A DNA stretch of 64,000 bases from Timema cristinae (taxonomy: Eukaryota > Arthropoda > Insecta > Phasmatodea > Timematidae): contig JBCFYV010011164.1 in assembly GCA_039000515.1 (NCBI GenBank), positions 50,383,192 to 50,447,191 on the forward strand, written 5' to 3'. Every line of letters begins with the position of its first letter. Position 1 is the stretch's first letter. Shown piece after piece: positions 50,001 through 59,500 of this stretch. The notes beneath the pieces are model-generated. The model was not told the origin of the DNA. It saw only the letters and a program-made list of their open reading frames with translations, and did not search any database. The translations under genes were made by a program, and so were the position numbers.

Positions 50001-50470
50001 ACTCTTAGTCAGCAGTGAAATATAAGGTGTTTTTTTTCTAATAATATAAATAAAATGTATCTTGGGTTAAACTGCTGGTGGAGTTAAAAAAATGTAAAAA
50101 AGGGTCTTAAAAACATATTCTGTAGCTTTTATGTTGAAAGAAGCTTTAATAAGGTTTTTATAGCCCGCGGCCACACTTGCCCATGGCTGCACTTACCCCA
50201 CTTCACTCTAATTATAAATCTTTAAAATATACATAAGCTCAAATTATAAAGAAGAGTTAAAATGTTTCTCGTCCCTGCACACAGACCTACATTCTTTATA
50301 ACACTCATACATTGACAACAACAACGGTTGTTTTTAGGAAACTATGTGAAAGCTAATGATTTTTCCACCTTTTTGAAATAGTTTTATTTGTTTCAGATTT
50401 CCATAAAACCCACCCATTTGTTATTTCCGGCAGTGTGGACCAGACGGTAAAGGTATGGGAATGCCGCTAG
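40728..50470 (+). CDS. Lis-1: Lis-1 (PAFAH1B1), 3' half of gene; span of three exons
   Basis: Gene-level entry. Lis-1 is a beta-propeller regulator of cytoplasmic dynein, needed for nuclear migration, spindle orientation and transport, and the beta subunit of PAF acetylhydrolase 1b. The three exons encode the last 186 residues, ending [15 protein letters not shown], identical to the vertebrate C-terminus. Seen: WD repeat motifs [35 protein letters not shown] and [12 protein letters not shown]. The family is about 410 residues, so roughly 220 N-terminal residues (LisH, coiled coil, WD1-3) are missing, probably in the 34102 gap. Introns of 3.9 and 5.3 kb are filled with transposons, including a mariner relic and a nested hAT. 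All junctions are GT-AG and in phase, with no coding damage. Confidence 0.95.
41338..42880. mobile_element. Non-autonomous hAT-like element, about 1.5 kb
   Basis: Inverted ends: GAATCCACTATTTCTC near 41350 and AATAGTGGATTC near 42862. Related end sequences occur at 37855-37960, 46270-46350 and 47265-47340. No coding capacity. A SINE-A fragment is inserted in its left end. The exact termini and target duplication were not resolved. Confidence 0.6.
41355..41517 (+). mobile_element. 5'-truncated SINE-A with 11-bp target duplication
   Basis: Body 41366-41506 between exact copies of CACTATTTCTC (41355-41365 and 41507-41517). Begins at CCAGGCCTCCACCGTGG, so the tRNA-like head is absent, and ends in the shared tail plus AATAATAATAA. 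Such 5' truncation with a target duplication is the mark of LINE-driven retroposition. Confidence 0.93.
42881..43470. other. Lis-1 intron, hAT-like remnants only
   Basis: AT-rich. 42890-43146 shares blocks with the small element at 22557-23010 (CACAAATTTGAATTTTTAAAT type) and ends GAGTACTCACACACCCCTA, a hAT-like terminus. No gene. Confidence 0.45.
43476..44763 (-). pseudogene. Mariner transposase, decayed (SETMAR-like)
   Basis: From the right: the terminal inverted repeat CGAGGGGGTATCAAAAAATG (reverse of 44744-44763), then minus-strand fragments in order: an N-terminal HTH region (44302-44598), [14 protein letters not shown] and [19 protein letters not shown] (about 44030-44310, with the first catalytic Asp region), [20 protein letters not shown] (43777-43989), and the C-terminal [20 protein letters not shown] with [11 protein letters not shown] (43476-43697). 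Frames change repeatedly and the left inverted repeat is absent, so it is dead. A 37-bp segment (GCAGACGTTGATGCAT...) is triplicated in tandem at 44149-44255. Lies in a Lis-1 intron. Confidence 0.9.
44149..44255. repeat. 37-bp tandem triplication inside the mariner
   Basis: GCAGACGTTGATGCATTGCT followed by GCTTCCGGGCAGCCATT occurs three times in a row with one or two differences. The duplicated block corresponds to one short stretch of transposase, so it arose after insertion or in this copy's parent. Confidence 0.92.
44907..45102 (+). CDS. Lis-1: Lis-1 exon (WD repeats 6-7)
   Basis: Reads [20 protein letters not shown], then [20 protein letters not shown] and [14 protein letters not shown]. 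Acceptor TTTCACAG; donor TGG/GTCAGT at 45103 leaves one base (G) to make Asp with the next exon. Confidence 0.95.
45255..45395 (-). mobile_element. SINE-C, degenerate copy
   Basis: AAGGCCATTAATGTGAGAAT at the left and TTGAACCTGGGACTTTTAGC with ACCACCGGGTGTTAC at the right. Shares the layout of the copies at 22337 and 39973, with the head in reverse. Confidence 0.55.
45396..47821. other. Lis-1 last intron, 5' part; repeat debris
   Basis: AT-rich, no exons. 46230-46360 and 47265-47400 contain the GAATCCACTA / GAATCTGAATCTCCAA ends of the same hAT-like family as 41338. 46735-46800 has GTCAGGGAATTTGAAAACTG-type ends resembling the terminus of the relic at 33500. 47400-47500 has a fragment of MITE family 2 (ATTTGGAGGAAGG). 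Confidence 0.5.
48213..48627. mobile_element. Foldback MITE (family 1), copy 2
   Basis: Ends ACAAGACAGTGTAGAAAC and GTTTCTACACTGTCTTGT. The arms pair through CTTCCACAGTTGCAC / GTACAACTGTGGAAG to a central AT-rich loop. Same family as 17845-18377 but without its extra nested palindrome. Confidence 0.93.
49177..49498 (+). mobile_element. SINE-A, full copy with 11-bp target duplication
   Basis: Body 49188-49487 between exact AATTTAACATA copies (49177-49187 and 49488-49498). tRNA-like head GGTGACCTGGTGGTCTAGGG and GGGTTCAATCCTCGGTCCCG, body and the shared CCCGAACAGGTAGTAAGATG tail, then (TAA)n. The best-preserved SINE-A in the window. Confidence 0.95.
49935..50396. other. Lis-1 last intron, 3' end
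   Basis: Nothing recognised. Ends at the acceptor TTATTTGTTTCAG (50396). Confidence 0.45.
50397..50470 (+). CDS. Lis-1: Lis-1 terminal coding exon
   Basis: After the acceptor, G+AT gives Asp and the exon reads [20 protein letters not shown] then WECR and TAG (50468-50470). This matches the conserved Lis-1 C-terminus. The exon is too short for ORF finding. Confidence 0.96.
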
Positions 50471-50640
50471 TTGTGGCACACTTCACTTTCTTGCGGAGAC
50501 AGCTCATATAAATATGAAGACGAATATAATAATAATAATAATGGTTATTATTATATTAGGAACAGTGTTACTGTACCCTCCTAATTTATAAACAAACTTT
50601 CCTTAGTTGTACAAAAAATAAACTTTATTTTGCCTGCATT
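50471..50640 (+). terminator. Lis-1: Lis-1 3' UTR with poly(A) signal
   Basis: AATAAA at 50617-50622, about 147 bases after the stop, followed by a T-rich stretch (CTTTATTTTGCC). It is a plausible proximal poly(A) signal; longer 3' UTRs are possible. Confidence 0.6.
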
Positions 50641-51802
50641 TTTATTTTGTGTAATGAATCGTTAGAGTGAAAGAGAGGATTGTGTATTACCCTTAATAAT
50701 AAGCAGCAAAGTGAACTTATTTCAGATAGCAATTAATTATTAATTAACTATATTCATTTTTAAATCCCTGCACACACTCTTGAGACTTGTAGGTTAGATT
50801 ATATTTCCTTTTTAATTACATTGAATTGATTCTAACAAAATATTTTTTAAATTGGCAATGCATTTTGTATCATTGTAAGTTGGGAGTATAAAGGTTAAGT
50901 TTAAAATGTTAAAGCTTGGCAGTGAATGTCATAGAGTGGATACTTAACTTTGTTCACATTTTCTGAAATGTGGTGCTCTTGGAATAATAACGTTACAAAG
51001 TTGGCTCTACCTTTTTGTGGAGATTTTTTTTTTACGTGAAAAGCTTTTTTATATTTGCTTCACTTTTAACTTAAATTAGCTCATAATAACAAAATTTCTG
51101 ATTTATTGGAAGTTGTCCCTGTAACTTAAATATTTTCGCTAAGCCACCGTTGATTTTGATCAAGGTTCTAATATCAATTCAAGTATTTTTTATTAAAAAG
51201 ATCTACTTTTTATTGTATGCACTTTCTATTTAGTCAATGAACTAATTTCTAATCTATTGTTTATGTCAGTGATATATAATGCATATTAACAAAAATTAGG
51301 ATTATTTCTATCTTTAAGACAAAAATAATATTTTTTTACAAAAAAAAAATATATATATATATATAAAAGAAAATTAGAACCACATCTTGCTACACATTTG
51401 AGTTGTACACATCGAAGTAATTAAACTAAATTTTATTTATGCTGGATGTAATAGTAAAATATAACTTAACCAGTTTTCTATACTTATAATGTAGATTATT
51501 TCCCCAACTTGAATTAATAACTATTTAAGTTGTTAACTATGTCTCGAGCCTTTGTCTTGGGTTGAAATTTGTTTGGAATCCAATTCATTTAATGTGTGTT
51601 CTTGCTTTCTATTCAATTTGGTATTATGTAGGGGTGGAATAGTATAGGTTTATTTAATTCTTTATATATTAGGAGCTTTATTAAATTTCATCATATATAT
51701 ATAGTAAAATTATTTAGAAAATGGCACTAAAATTGTTCTGTGCGACACTTGCTTCTATCCCCCCCCCCCCCCTCCCCCAGTAAATTTTTTAGTATATTCT
51801 GT
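50641..51802. other. Intergenic Lis-1 / FATP, AT-rich
   Basis: No coding sequence. Simple repeats: an A/TA run at 51340-51364 and a C-rich run at 51759-51778. Confidence 0.5.
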
Positions 51803-52547
51803 TCACGATAGGTTTTTACCTGAATGACAGTTCGAAAATCATATGTTTAGGTTTTAGATCACAGTTTTTTTATAAATGTAAAGATCTTTAATTACCTGTT
51901 ATATATTACATTTAAAATAACGTAAACTTAAGTTTTCTCATGCTATTTAATTTTTTTAAATAATTTCTTTTTATCCAACTCGAAACAATATTTTAAACAT
52001 AATTAAAAGAAATTATTTTTCATTTTGGAACGTTACTGATTTTGTGTAATATAGTGCACACATCAATACCTTTTATTACAGGCATCGTATTTACTTGGAA
52101 AAGAGAAAATTGTTGTCATTTTTTACATACAATAAATGATTTTATGATTATTTTATCGTATTTTGAAATATTTAACTGAATACAATATTTTAATCAACTG
52201 CGTGCCTGCATCATTGTAAAAAACTTGTTTACCGTTATGTTCAATCATATGGCTTAGATTCGTCAGCCGCCATTTTGAAGCTATGTTTGTTAGAAGTTTT
52301 TGTGAAAGTGGTGTTAATATTTTTTTTAGGGTGAATAAAACTATAAATAAACTTTGTTTCCGACCTCAATTAAATATATAAATAATATTGGCCTAAATTA
52401 CTGTTGTTAACTATCACATTAATATATTACCATCTGTTTTCATTACAGTCATCCAAAGTGATAGATGTCAGCTGTTGGCGTAGTGATACATTAGGGATTA
52501 CTTTTAGTAACATTTCGAGCTGTCATCCAGGTAAACTTAGCTCGTGA
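51803..52547. mobile_element. Non-autonomous element with about 28-bp inverted ends, copy 2
   Basis: Begins TTCACGATAGG then TTTTTACCTGAATGACAG and ends CTGTCATCCAGGTAAACTTA then GCTCGTGA, an inverted pair. Co-linear with 14876-15629 throughout. Confidence 0.88.
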
Positions 52548-53229
52548 ATGTGTGTCAAGGGTGGCTTGAAATTTGATAACTTTTTCCTTTCATTTAAAAA
52601 GTTGCTCATCAAATGCTACAATGCTTCAAGAACAATCTGAAAATACCATGTGTAGAAAATTAAACTCTTTATGTTCTTAATGTAGCAATGTTTAATTTAT
52701 TTTGGCTAAAAAAAATGTTTTATATGAAAACTATAAAATCTTTCTTGTGTACCCTTCCACTTGACCTTAAGAAAGAAAGTAAAAGACTGCAAATGAGATC
52801 ACTGAAAGTTTGTTTTATTAATTCTATGTTGTACTGAAGTAGAAAAATTTGATCTCTCACGCTTTAGAATCCACACTTAAATGCAGAATATGAGTAATTT
52901 GATGCTCACAGACATATTACATGCTTAAGGGGAAAAAATAGCGATCAAAAACCAATTTGACTATTATAACTCGCCCATCTTTCCAACACTTTTTTAATAT
53001 TCTCAATTTGGAGATCATTTTATATTTTTGCTCACATAAATAAGCACTAAACCTTTAAAAATAATCAACTCCAACTATAAATATTCATTCTTGACTCCAT
53101 TCACATTTATTTGTATTCGTCGCTAAGGGTACAGGATGAAATTTCTGGAACAATGAATATAAAAGAGACTAGGGATGTGGAGGCCATGTTTGCAAGGAGT
53201 ATGTTAGCTGTCACAAGGAGAAACAAGAT
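52548..53229. other. Intergenic, nothing recognised
   Basis: AT-rich spacer with no ORF or repeat of note. Confidence 0.45.
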
Positions 53230-53485
53230 TAGGAATGAAGTTATCTAGGAACAAGTACATGAGACAGAGATTCAAGAATGAGATGTAATGGGCATTGAAA
53301 TAGATGATGCCAAAGAAAATGCGGGAAATGAAGTTTGTAAGAAAAAGACCGCAAGGGAGGTCAAGAAAGAGATGGGAGGAGCTTACGACGAAGAGGAGAA
53401 GAATGAAAAGTGATTAAAAGAGGAAGATGGAGGTATTTTACTAAACATCCGGTCGCAGGCTGGAAACAGTTGATAATGACTAGGG
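53230..53485 (+). mobile_element. LINE 3' terminal fragment
   Basis: Plus-strand copy of the 3' end seen in reverse at 28480-28740 and 36480: GGGAAATGAAGTTTGTAAG, GACCGCAAGGGAGGTCAAG, GAAAGAGATGGGAGGAGC and TTTACTAAACATCCGGTCGC. A Lys/Arg-rich ORF2 end, with stops. Confidence 0.72.
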
Positions 53486-54290
53486 TTTGAATTGTACTTT
53501 GTTGTCACTGAACAAATAGTTGATAAGATATCAAATAGTTTAATTTGCTTAAAGATATCAAAACAATGTTTTAGTAGGTTTGCTTAAATATTATACTTGA
53601 AACATTTGGGGGAAACTAAATGAAAAATTGTTCATGTTCAAGAATAATACATACATATTTTTGAACAATTTATTTAGAAAACTATGTAATTAAAAATAAA
53701 GCCTTACATTGTAATTCATCATTTAACTAATTATTATCCTCTCTTTCACTTTTATGGACTTGTAGTTGTAAAATAAGTTGTATGCCGCTTCACACATGAT
53801 ATATTATATAATTATATATCGATGATAGCTCCATTATTAATATTCACTTAGGTTTAATGTTTATTTTGTTTAAATTATTTATTTTTATTTTGTTATAAAA
53901 TATATCTTATAAATATTTTAGAAGTTTTCTAGAAATTAAAATACACAACTTGTAGCTCCTATTTAGCTCTAGCATGTTATACTTAACATTGTTCCGTGCA
54001 TAGAAACCAGACATTTGTGTAATATTATGATAACATGGTAACTGCTATGGAAAAAACTAAATATGAATTATTCGCTTATTATTATTATGTGATGAAAGTT
54101 TTGTATTAATATAAAGAATGTTTACTTTAAAACTATTGTTTATATTTATTTTTTATTTTGCGATGCTATTTGTAGTATTTAAGTAAATCGTGTTTATAGT
54201 ATGTGTGTGTTATAGTTGAGATTTCAAGTTCATGATAAAGAATTACCCTCTCCCAACCTAACCTTAACACATCTATTTTGTCAAGTCACC
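53486..54290. other. Intergenic, AT-rich, up to gap
   Basis: Nothing recognised. Confidence 0.45.
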
Positions 54291-54390
54291 NNNNNNNNNN
54301 NNNNNNNNNNNNNNNNNNNNNNNNNNNNNNNNNNNNNNNNNNNNNNNNNNNNNNNNNNNNNNNNNNNNNNNNNNNNNNNNNNNNNNNNNN
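54291..54390. other. Assembly gap (100 N)
   Basis: Exactly 100 N. The minisatellite directly to its right probably caused the assembly break. Confidence 0.99.
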
Positions 54391-54830
54391 TCCTGGTTTG
54401 TAAACAATGTATGTTGACGAACATTACTCCTGGTTGTAAACAATGTATGCTGACGAACATTACTCCTGGTTGTAAACAATGTATGCTGACCAACATTACT
54501 CCTGGTTGTAAACAATGTATGCTGACGAACATTACTCCTGGTTGTAAACAATGTATGCTGACGAACATTACTCCTGGTTTTGTAAACAATTTATACTGAC
54601 GAACATTACTCCTGGTTTTGTAAACAATGTATGTTGACGAACATTACTCCTGGTTGTAAACAATGTATGCTGACGAACATTACTCCTGGTTGTAAACAAT
54701 GCATGCTGACATGAACTAACGTTGACTGATAAACACCATACTGATTTCATAATATTCCTGATCCTGGTTGATAAACAATTTACCTGATTTAACATTATTC
54801 CTGGTTCATGAAACAATATACATTTAATTT
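54391..54830. repeat. Minisatellite array 5, about 36-bp unit
   Basis: Tandem ACTCCTGGTTGTAAACAATG plus TATGCTGACGAACATT, about nine good copies to 54710, then degenerate ones to about 54830. It starts at the gap edge, so its true length is unknown. Confidence 0.92.
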
Positions 54831-55064
54831 ACAAAATATCACTCTTGAATTAGGGTTGTTCGTTCTTCACTAACACCAAAATATTCCATCATGTTTGCTG
54901 ATTCTTAAGAAATGTCGTATATCCCCTATAGTTTGTCACCCCCCCAAGTTTAATGTTAACATTTATACACTGGAGTTTAGAAAGTAAAGTACTCAAGTAG
55001 CACAGAATTACGACGACCCAGTACCCCGGGCGGAGAAAGTGGGTCATCTTCTTTGACAACAACC

Positions 55065-55165
55065 TCTCCGTGTATAGTCTGTGACATCTCGTGTGGCTAG
55101 TACATGATCTAACTCTCCGTGTATAGTCTGTGACATCTCGTGTGGCTAGTACATGATCTAACTCT
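55065..55165. repeat. 49-bp direct duplication
   Basis: CTCTCCGTGTATAGTCTGTG ... ACATGATCTAA occurs twice in a row. Confidence 0.9.
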
Positions 55166-56298
55166 CCTTGTTGTCACCGCTAGCTGTGTCTCTATCCAAT
55201 AGCAGCAGTTGTCGCTAAGCTAGCTGTGTCTCTATCCAATAGCAGCAGTTGTCACCGCTAACTGTGTCTCTATCCAATAGCAGTATTCACTAAGCTAGCT
55301 GTGTCTATCCAATAGCAGCAGTTGTCACCGCTAGCTGTGGTTTTATTCAATAGCAGCAGTTGTCACCGCTAGCTGTGTATCTATCCAATAGCAGCAGTTG
55401 TCACCGCTAGCTGTGTTTTATCCAATTGCAGCAGTTGTCGCTAAGCTGTGTCTCTATCCAATAGCAGCAGTTGTCTCCGCTAACTGTGTATCTATCCAAT
55501 AGCAGCAATTGTCACCGCTGTGTATCTATCCAATAGCAGCAGTTGTCACCGCTAGCTGTGTTTTATCCAATTGCAGCAGTTGTCGCTAAGCTAACTGTGT
55601 CTCTATCCAATAGCAGCAGTTGTCACCGCTAACTGTGTCTCTAGCCAATAGCAGCAATTGTCACCGCTAGCTGTGTATCTATACAATAGCAGCAGTTGTC
55701 ACCGCTAACTGTGTCTCTATCCAATAGCAGCAATTGTCACCGCTAGCTGTGTATCTATCCAATAGCAGCAGTTGTCACTAAGCTAGCTGTGTCTCTATCC
55801 AATAGCAGCAGTTGTCACCGCTAGCTGTGTATCTATCCAATAGCAGCAGTTGTCACCGCTGACTGTGTATCTATCCAATAGCAGTAGTTGTCACCGCTAA
55901 CTGTGTCTCTATCCAATAGCAGCAATTGTCACCGCTAACTGTGTCTCTATCCAATAGCAGCAGTTGTCACTAAGCTAACTGTGTATCTATCCAATAGCAG
56001 CAGTTGTCACCGCTAACTGTGTCTCTATCCAATAGCAGCAGCTGTCACCGCTATCTGTGTATCTATCCAATAGCAGCAGTTGTCACCGCTAACTGTGGCT
56101 CTATCCAATAGCATCAGTTGTCACCGCTAGCCGTGTATCTATCCAATAGCAGCCGTTGTCACCGCTAACTGTGTCTCTATCCAATAGCAGCAGTTGTCAC
56201 CTCTAACTGTGGCTCTATCCAATAGCAGCAGTTGTCACCGCTAGCTGTGTATCTATCCAATAGCAGCCGTTGTCACCGCTAGCTGTGTATCTGTACAG
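55166..56298. repeat. Minisatellite array 6, about 38-bp unit, about 30 copies, reaching the FATP acceptor
   Basis: Unit CGCTAGCTGTGTATCTATCC plus AATAGCAGCAGTTGTCAC, with CTAAGCTAGCTG variants. The last unit degrades into the real 3' splice site: GCTGTGTATCTGTACAG at 56282-56298 corresponds to unit GCTGTGTATCTATCCAATAGCAG. Confidence 0.94.
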
Positions 56299-56552
56299 AA
56301 GGAGCACGCTGACGCCGAACTGGCGACTATGGTATGTGACACCCGCACACCAGTCAGACGGTCCGTGGTTCGAGCCACAGTCATAGCAGCCAAGGTGACG
56401 CTAGTGATGCTGTGTGCCGGACTCGTCTGGTTCTTCATGGGCTGGTTGTTCCTGATTCAGTTGATGCTGGTGGCTCTGGTAGCCTATCTGGCGGCTGGCA
56501 GGGGCTTTAGATGGTTCTATGTCGCCTTCAGGACCTTGCCTCGTGACGTTAC
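56299..56552 (+). CDS. Fatp: FATP exon 1 (membrane anchor)
   Basis: After TGTACAG the exon has 30 open nt, then ATG 56329 and MVCDTRTPVRRSVVRATVIA, a run of hydrophobic residues (LVMLCAGLVWFFMGWLFLIQ onward) and GFRWFYVAFRTLPRDV. Donor TTAC/GTAAGC at 56553 leaves AC, completed to Thr by exon 2. Start at 56329 chosen as first Met; the upstream 5' exon was not identified. Confidence 0.88.
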
Positions 56553-59500
56553 GTAAGCTACTCGCATGAACTCATAACCTTGATTTGCTAACGAATGGAC
56601 ATCATTAGAAAATATTTGTTTATATAAAATGAGTTCGTGTCTGTTTGTTACTCTTTCACGCTAAAACCACTAGGCCCCTACACCGATTGTGCTGAAATCT
56701 TGCATGGACACAACTCGGACGTCTGACAAATACGTAAACTAATTAAATTGTACGTTTAGCATTTTGTTTCAAGATGGCAGCCACAAAAGATAATATATAT
56801 ATATTTTTTCTCAGCCTTTACTCTTTCACGCAAAAAATACACTGATTGAGCTGAAATTTGACATGACATAACTCGATCGCGCGTCAGGTTAACATAATAT
56901 ATGCTAATTAAAATTACGTCCACCATTTTTTTCAAGATGGTGACCATAAAACTCTACCTTTTAGTCTTTATTTTCTAAACTTTTCTCAAAAATCAATACA
57001 CCTATTTTGCTGAAATCCTATATTGACATAACTCTTGCGTCAGGCTAACATATAAACAAATTAAAATTTTCGTCTGCCATTTTGTCTCAAGATGGCGGCC
57101 ATAAAAACACAACTTTTTTTTCTCAACTTTTACCTTTTCATGCGAAATCAATACACCGATTGTGCTGAAATTTCATATGGATATAACTTGGATGTCAGGC
57201 TAATAAAGACGAATTAAAATTTGCTGTGTACAACCAGAACGGGTAGTAAGATGCGGTGCTAATAATAATGATAATATTTGTTTCTGCCATTTTGTTTCAA
57301 TATGGCGGTCACAAAACCTTTACTTTTTCATGCAAAAACCAAAATACCGATTGGACTGAAATTTGATATGTACATAACACAGGCGTCAGGTTAACATATA
57401 GACGGAGCAATTAAAATTTACGCCCGCCATTTTGTTTCAACTCTACTTTTTGGTCTTTTTCTCAACTTTTACTCTTTCACGCAAACTTAAATACACAGAG
57501 TGGGCTTAGATTTTACAAGAACATAGCTCGAGCGTAAGGTTAAAATATTTATAATATAGATTAATTAAAATTTAGGTCCGCCATTTTGTTTCAAGATGGT
57601 GGCTACAATACATCACCTTTCGGCCTTTTCCCATACAAAGAACGGGTAACTAACTATTACTTTTTTTTTTGCATCCAACATTGATAACACTTTATTATAA
57701 TATTAAGTTTAGTATTAGTTTATATGTATTGATAATATCTATCAAATGTGACAGCTGCAGGTTATATGATTTGACGTATGAATACCACCCACGAGAAACT
57801 AGATTTAGTAACTTTTCTACACTGGATATTATCTCTGATGGAACTACATGCATATGATTACTATTGGGAAACAGCGTTATTTCCGTGGAATATATGATAA
57901 GTTTAGCAACGCCGCGCTGTATTATTGTCCTTCAATTCCCTCAAAGGTGAAGGTTGGAGGACTGTAGTAAATTTCTAGCGGTCAGTTATATCCATTCATA
58001 AGAAAATGTAGGTAGGTATACCTTGCTTGATAACTGATTAGGAACGCAGTAAAAAGAGTAGTTACCGAGTTAAACAAGTTCACTGGAGCTTGTATGACAC
58101 TTTAGCTAAGTCGGCAACATGTCTGCCAACTCACTTGAAAAGTCCTCGGTTTGATGCGGGATCGCGCTTATTGTGTTATTTTCGACCAATCATGTTGAGA
58201 GCACATAAAATGCTAAGTTTATCACTATACCAGCGTATTTACGATCGACTTAACATTCACGTGACGTTAATAAAGACAGTGAGTAATCTACTGTAGATTG
58301 ACTTAAAGTAGGCCTAATGTAAAAACCGCTTAGCAAAACACAAGGCAATGAATTTGGACTGTTTCAAGACATATTATTATTATGGTTCATTATAATGGAA
58401 CTCTGAACAATTGAAGGTTATTAGGCTGCAAGTATCTGCTATAGAAGCATTACTGGAGCCAGGGCCGCGTCTAGAGGGGCGGGGGGCAATTTCCCCGCCA
58501 GCAATTTCCCCCAAAAAGTATTACATTCAATTACAGTTATTATTCTAAATCTCGCATCAAATAGTGTACAGATAATTAACAGCAATAAGTATTCGCTTAG
58601 TGATAGAGTTCCATTCCATATTCCTGAAAAGCCCAACTTGATGTAATTTAAGACTAACGTTACTCGAGTGATGTAGAATACGCCACCATTGTGCTACCGC
58701 TGTCGCGTCTCCACAGGACAAAAAAACTAGAATGCAGTAGTCAGAACAGCAGTGAGTCAGCAGGAGAAGAAAACTAGAACGTTTTGTTGCTTGCGAGACC
58801 CGGACAAAACTGAAAAATGCTACTGACAAGATAGATTGGTCCACTAATGATTAAAAACAAACTTGCTTAACCACAACTGACCGTCCAAAACTAGCATAAG
58901 CAGTAAATAAACTGAACGTTTTTGCTTGCGAACCCACAATGACCTACTAACAGATGCTCAATAAAATGACTAATTAACGAATTACGACAATGTTAGTAGA
59001 TGAACCTCCACTGAACGACTCTGTTTTTTTTTTTAGCACTACGTCTTACTACCCGGCCGGGTTATAGACCTACGTTTATGTACTAATTACGCTAATAGTT
59101 ATAAGGATTATGGAGGCTATATTTATAGGGAGTGTACCCGCGTTTGCATGGAGTGAAAATAAAAAACCATTTTGGAAATACACCCGACCGAGATTCGAAC
59201 CTCATTCTCCTCATTATCGGCAGTCTAGTCTACTTCGAAAGAGACACCTTAGAACACGCGGCCACTAAAGCGGATAAATTATGTTAATTGAACGTTATGT
59301 TAAGTGCACGGCGATGGTTTCCATTTGAAAATGCCAAGAGAGCAGTCACATGATCGTGGTCCCTCCATTAGGAGTCCCAATAGACCTTGAGGCTGTGTTT
59401 CAGGGCTCTGTACAGTTACCTAGGTCTGTTGCGGCAAGTGAGGTCGTACCAGAGAAAGAACCTCACCGTGGCCGAGATCTTCAGGCAGAATGTCGCCAAA

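Noticed and set aside
54216..54816. ORFs spanning the N gap and array 5
   Set aside because: Partly X residues from N bases and partly a repeat-unit translation.
58090..58844. Small ORFs on both strands in FATP intron 1
   Set aside because: No recognised family, no splice or start context, typical length for chance frames.
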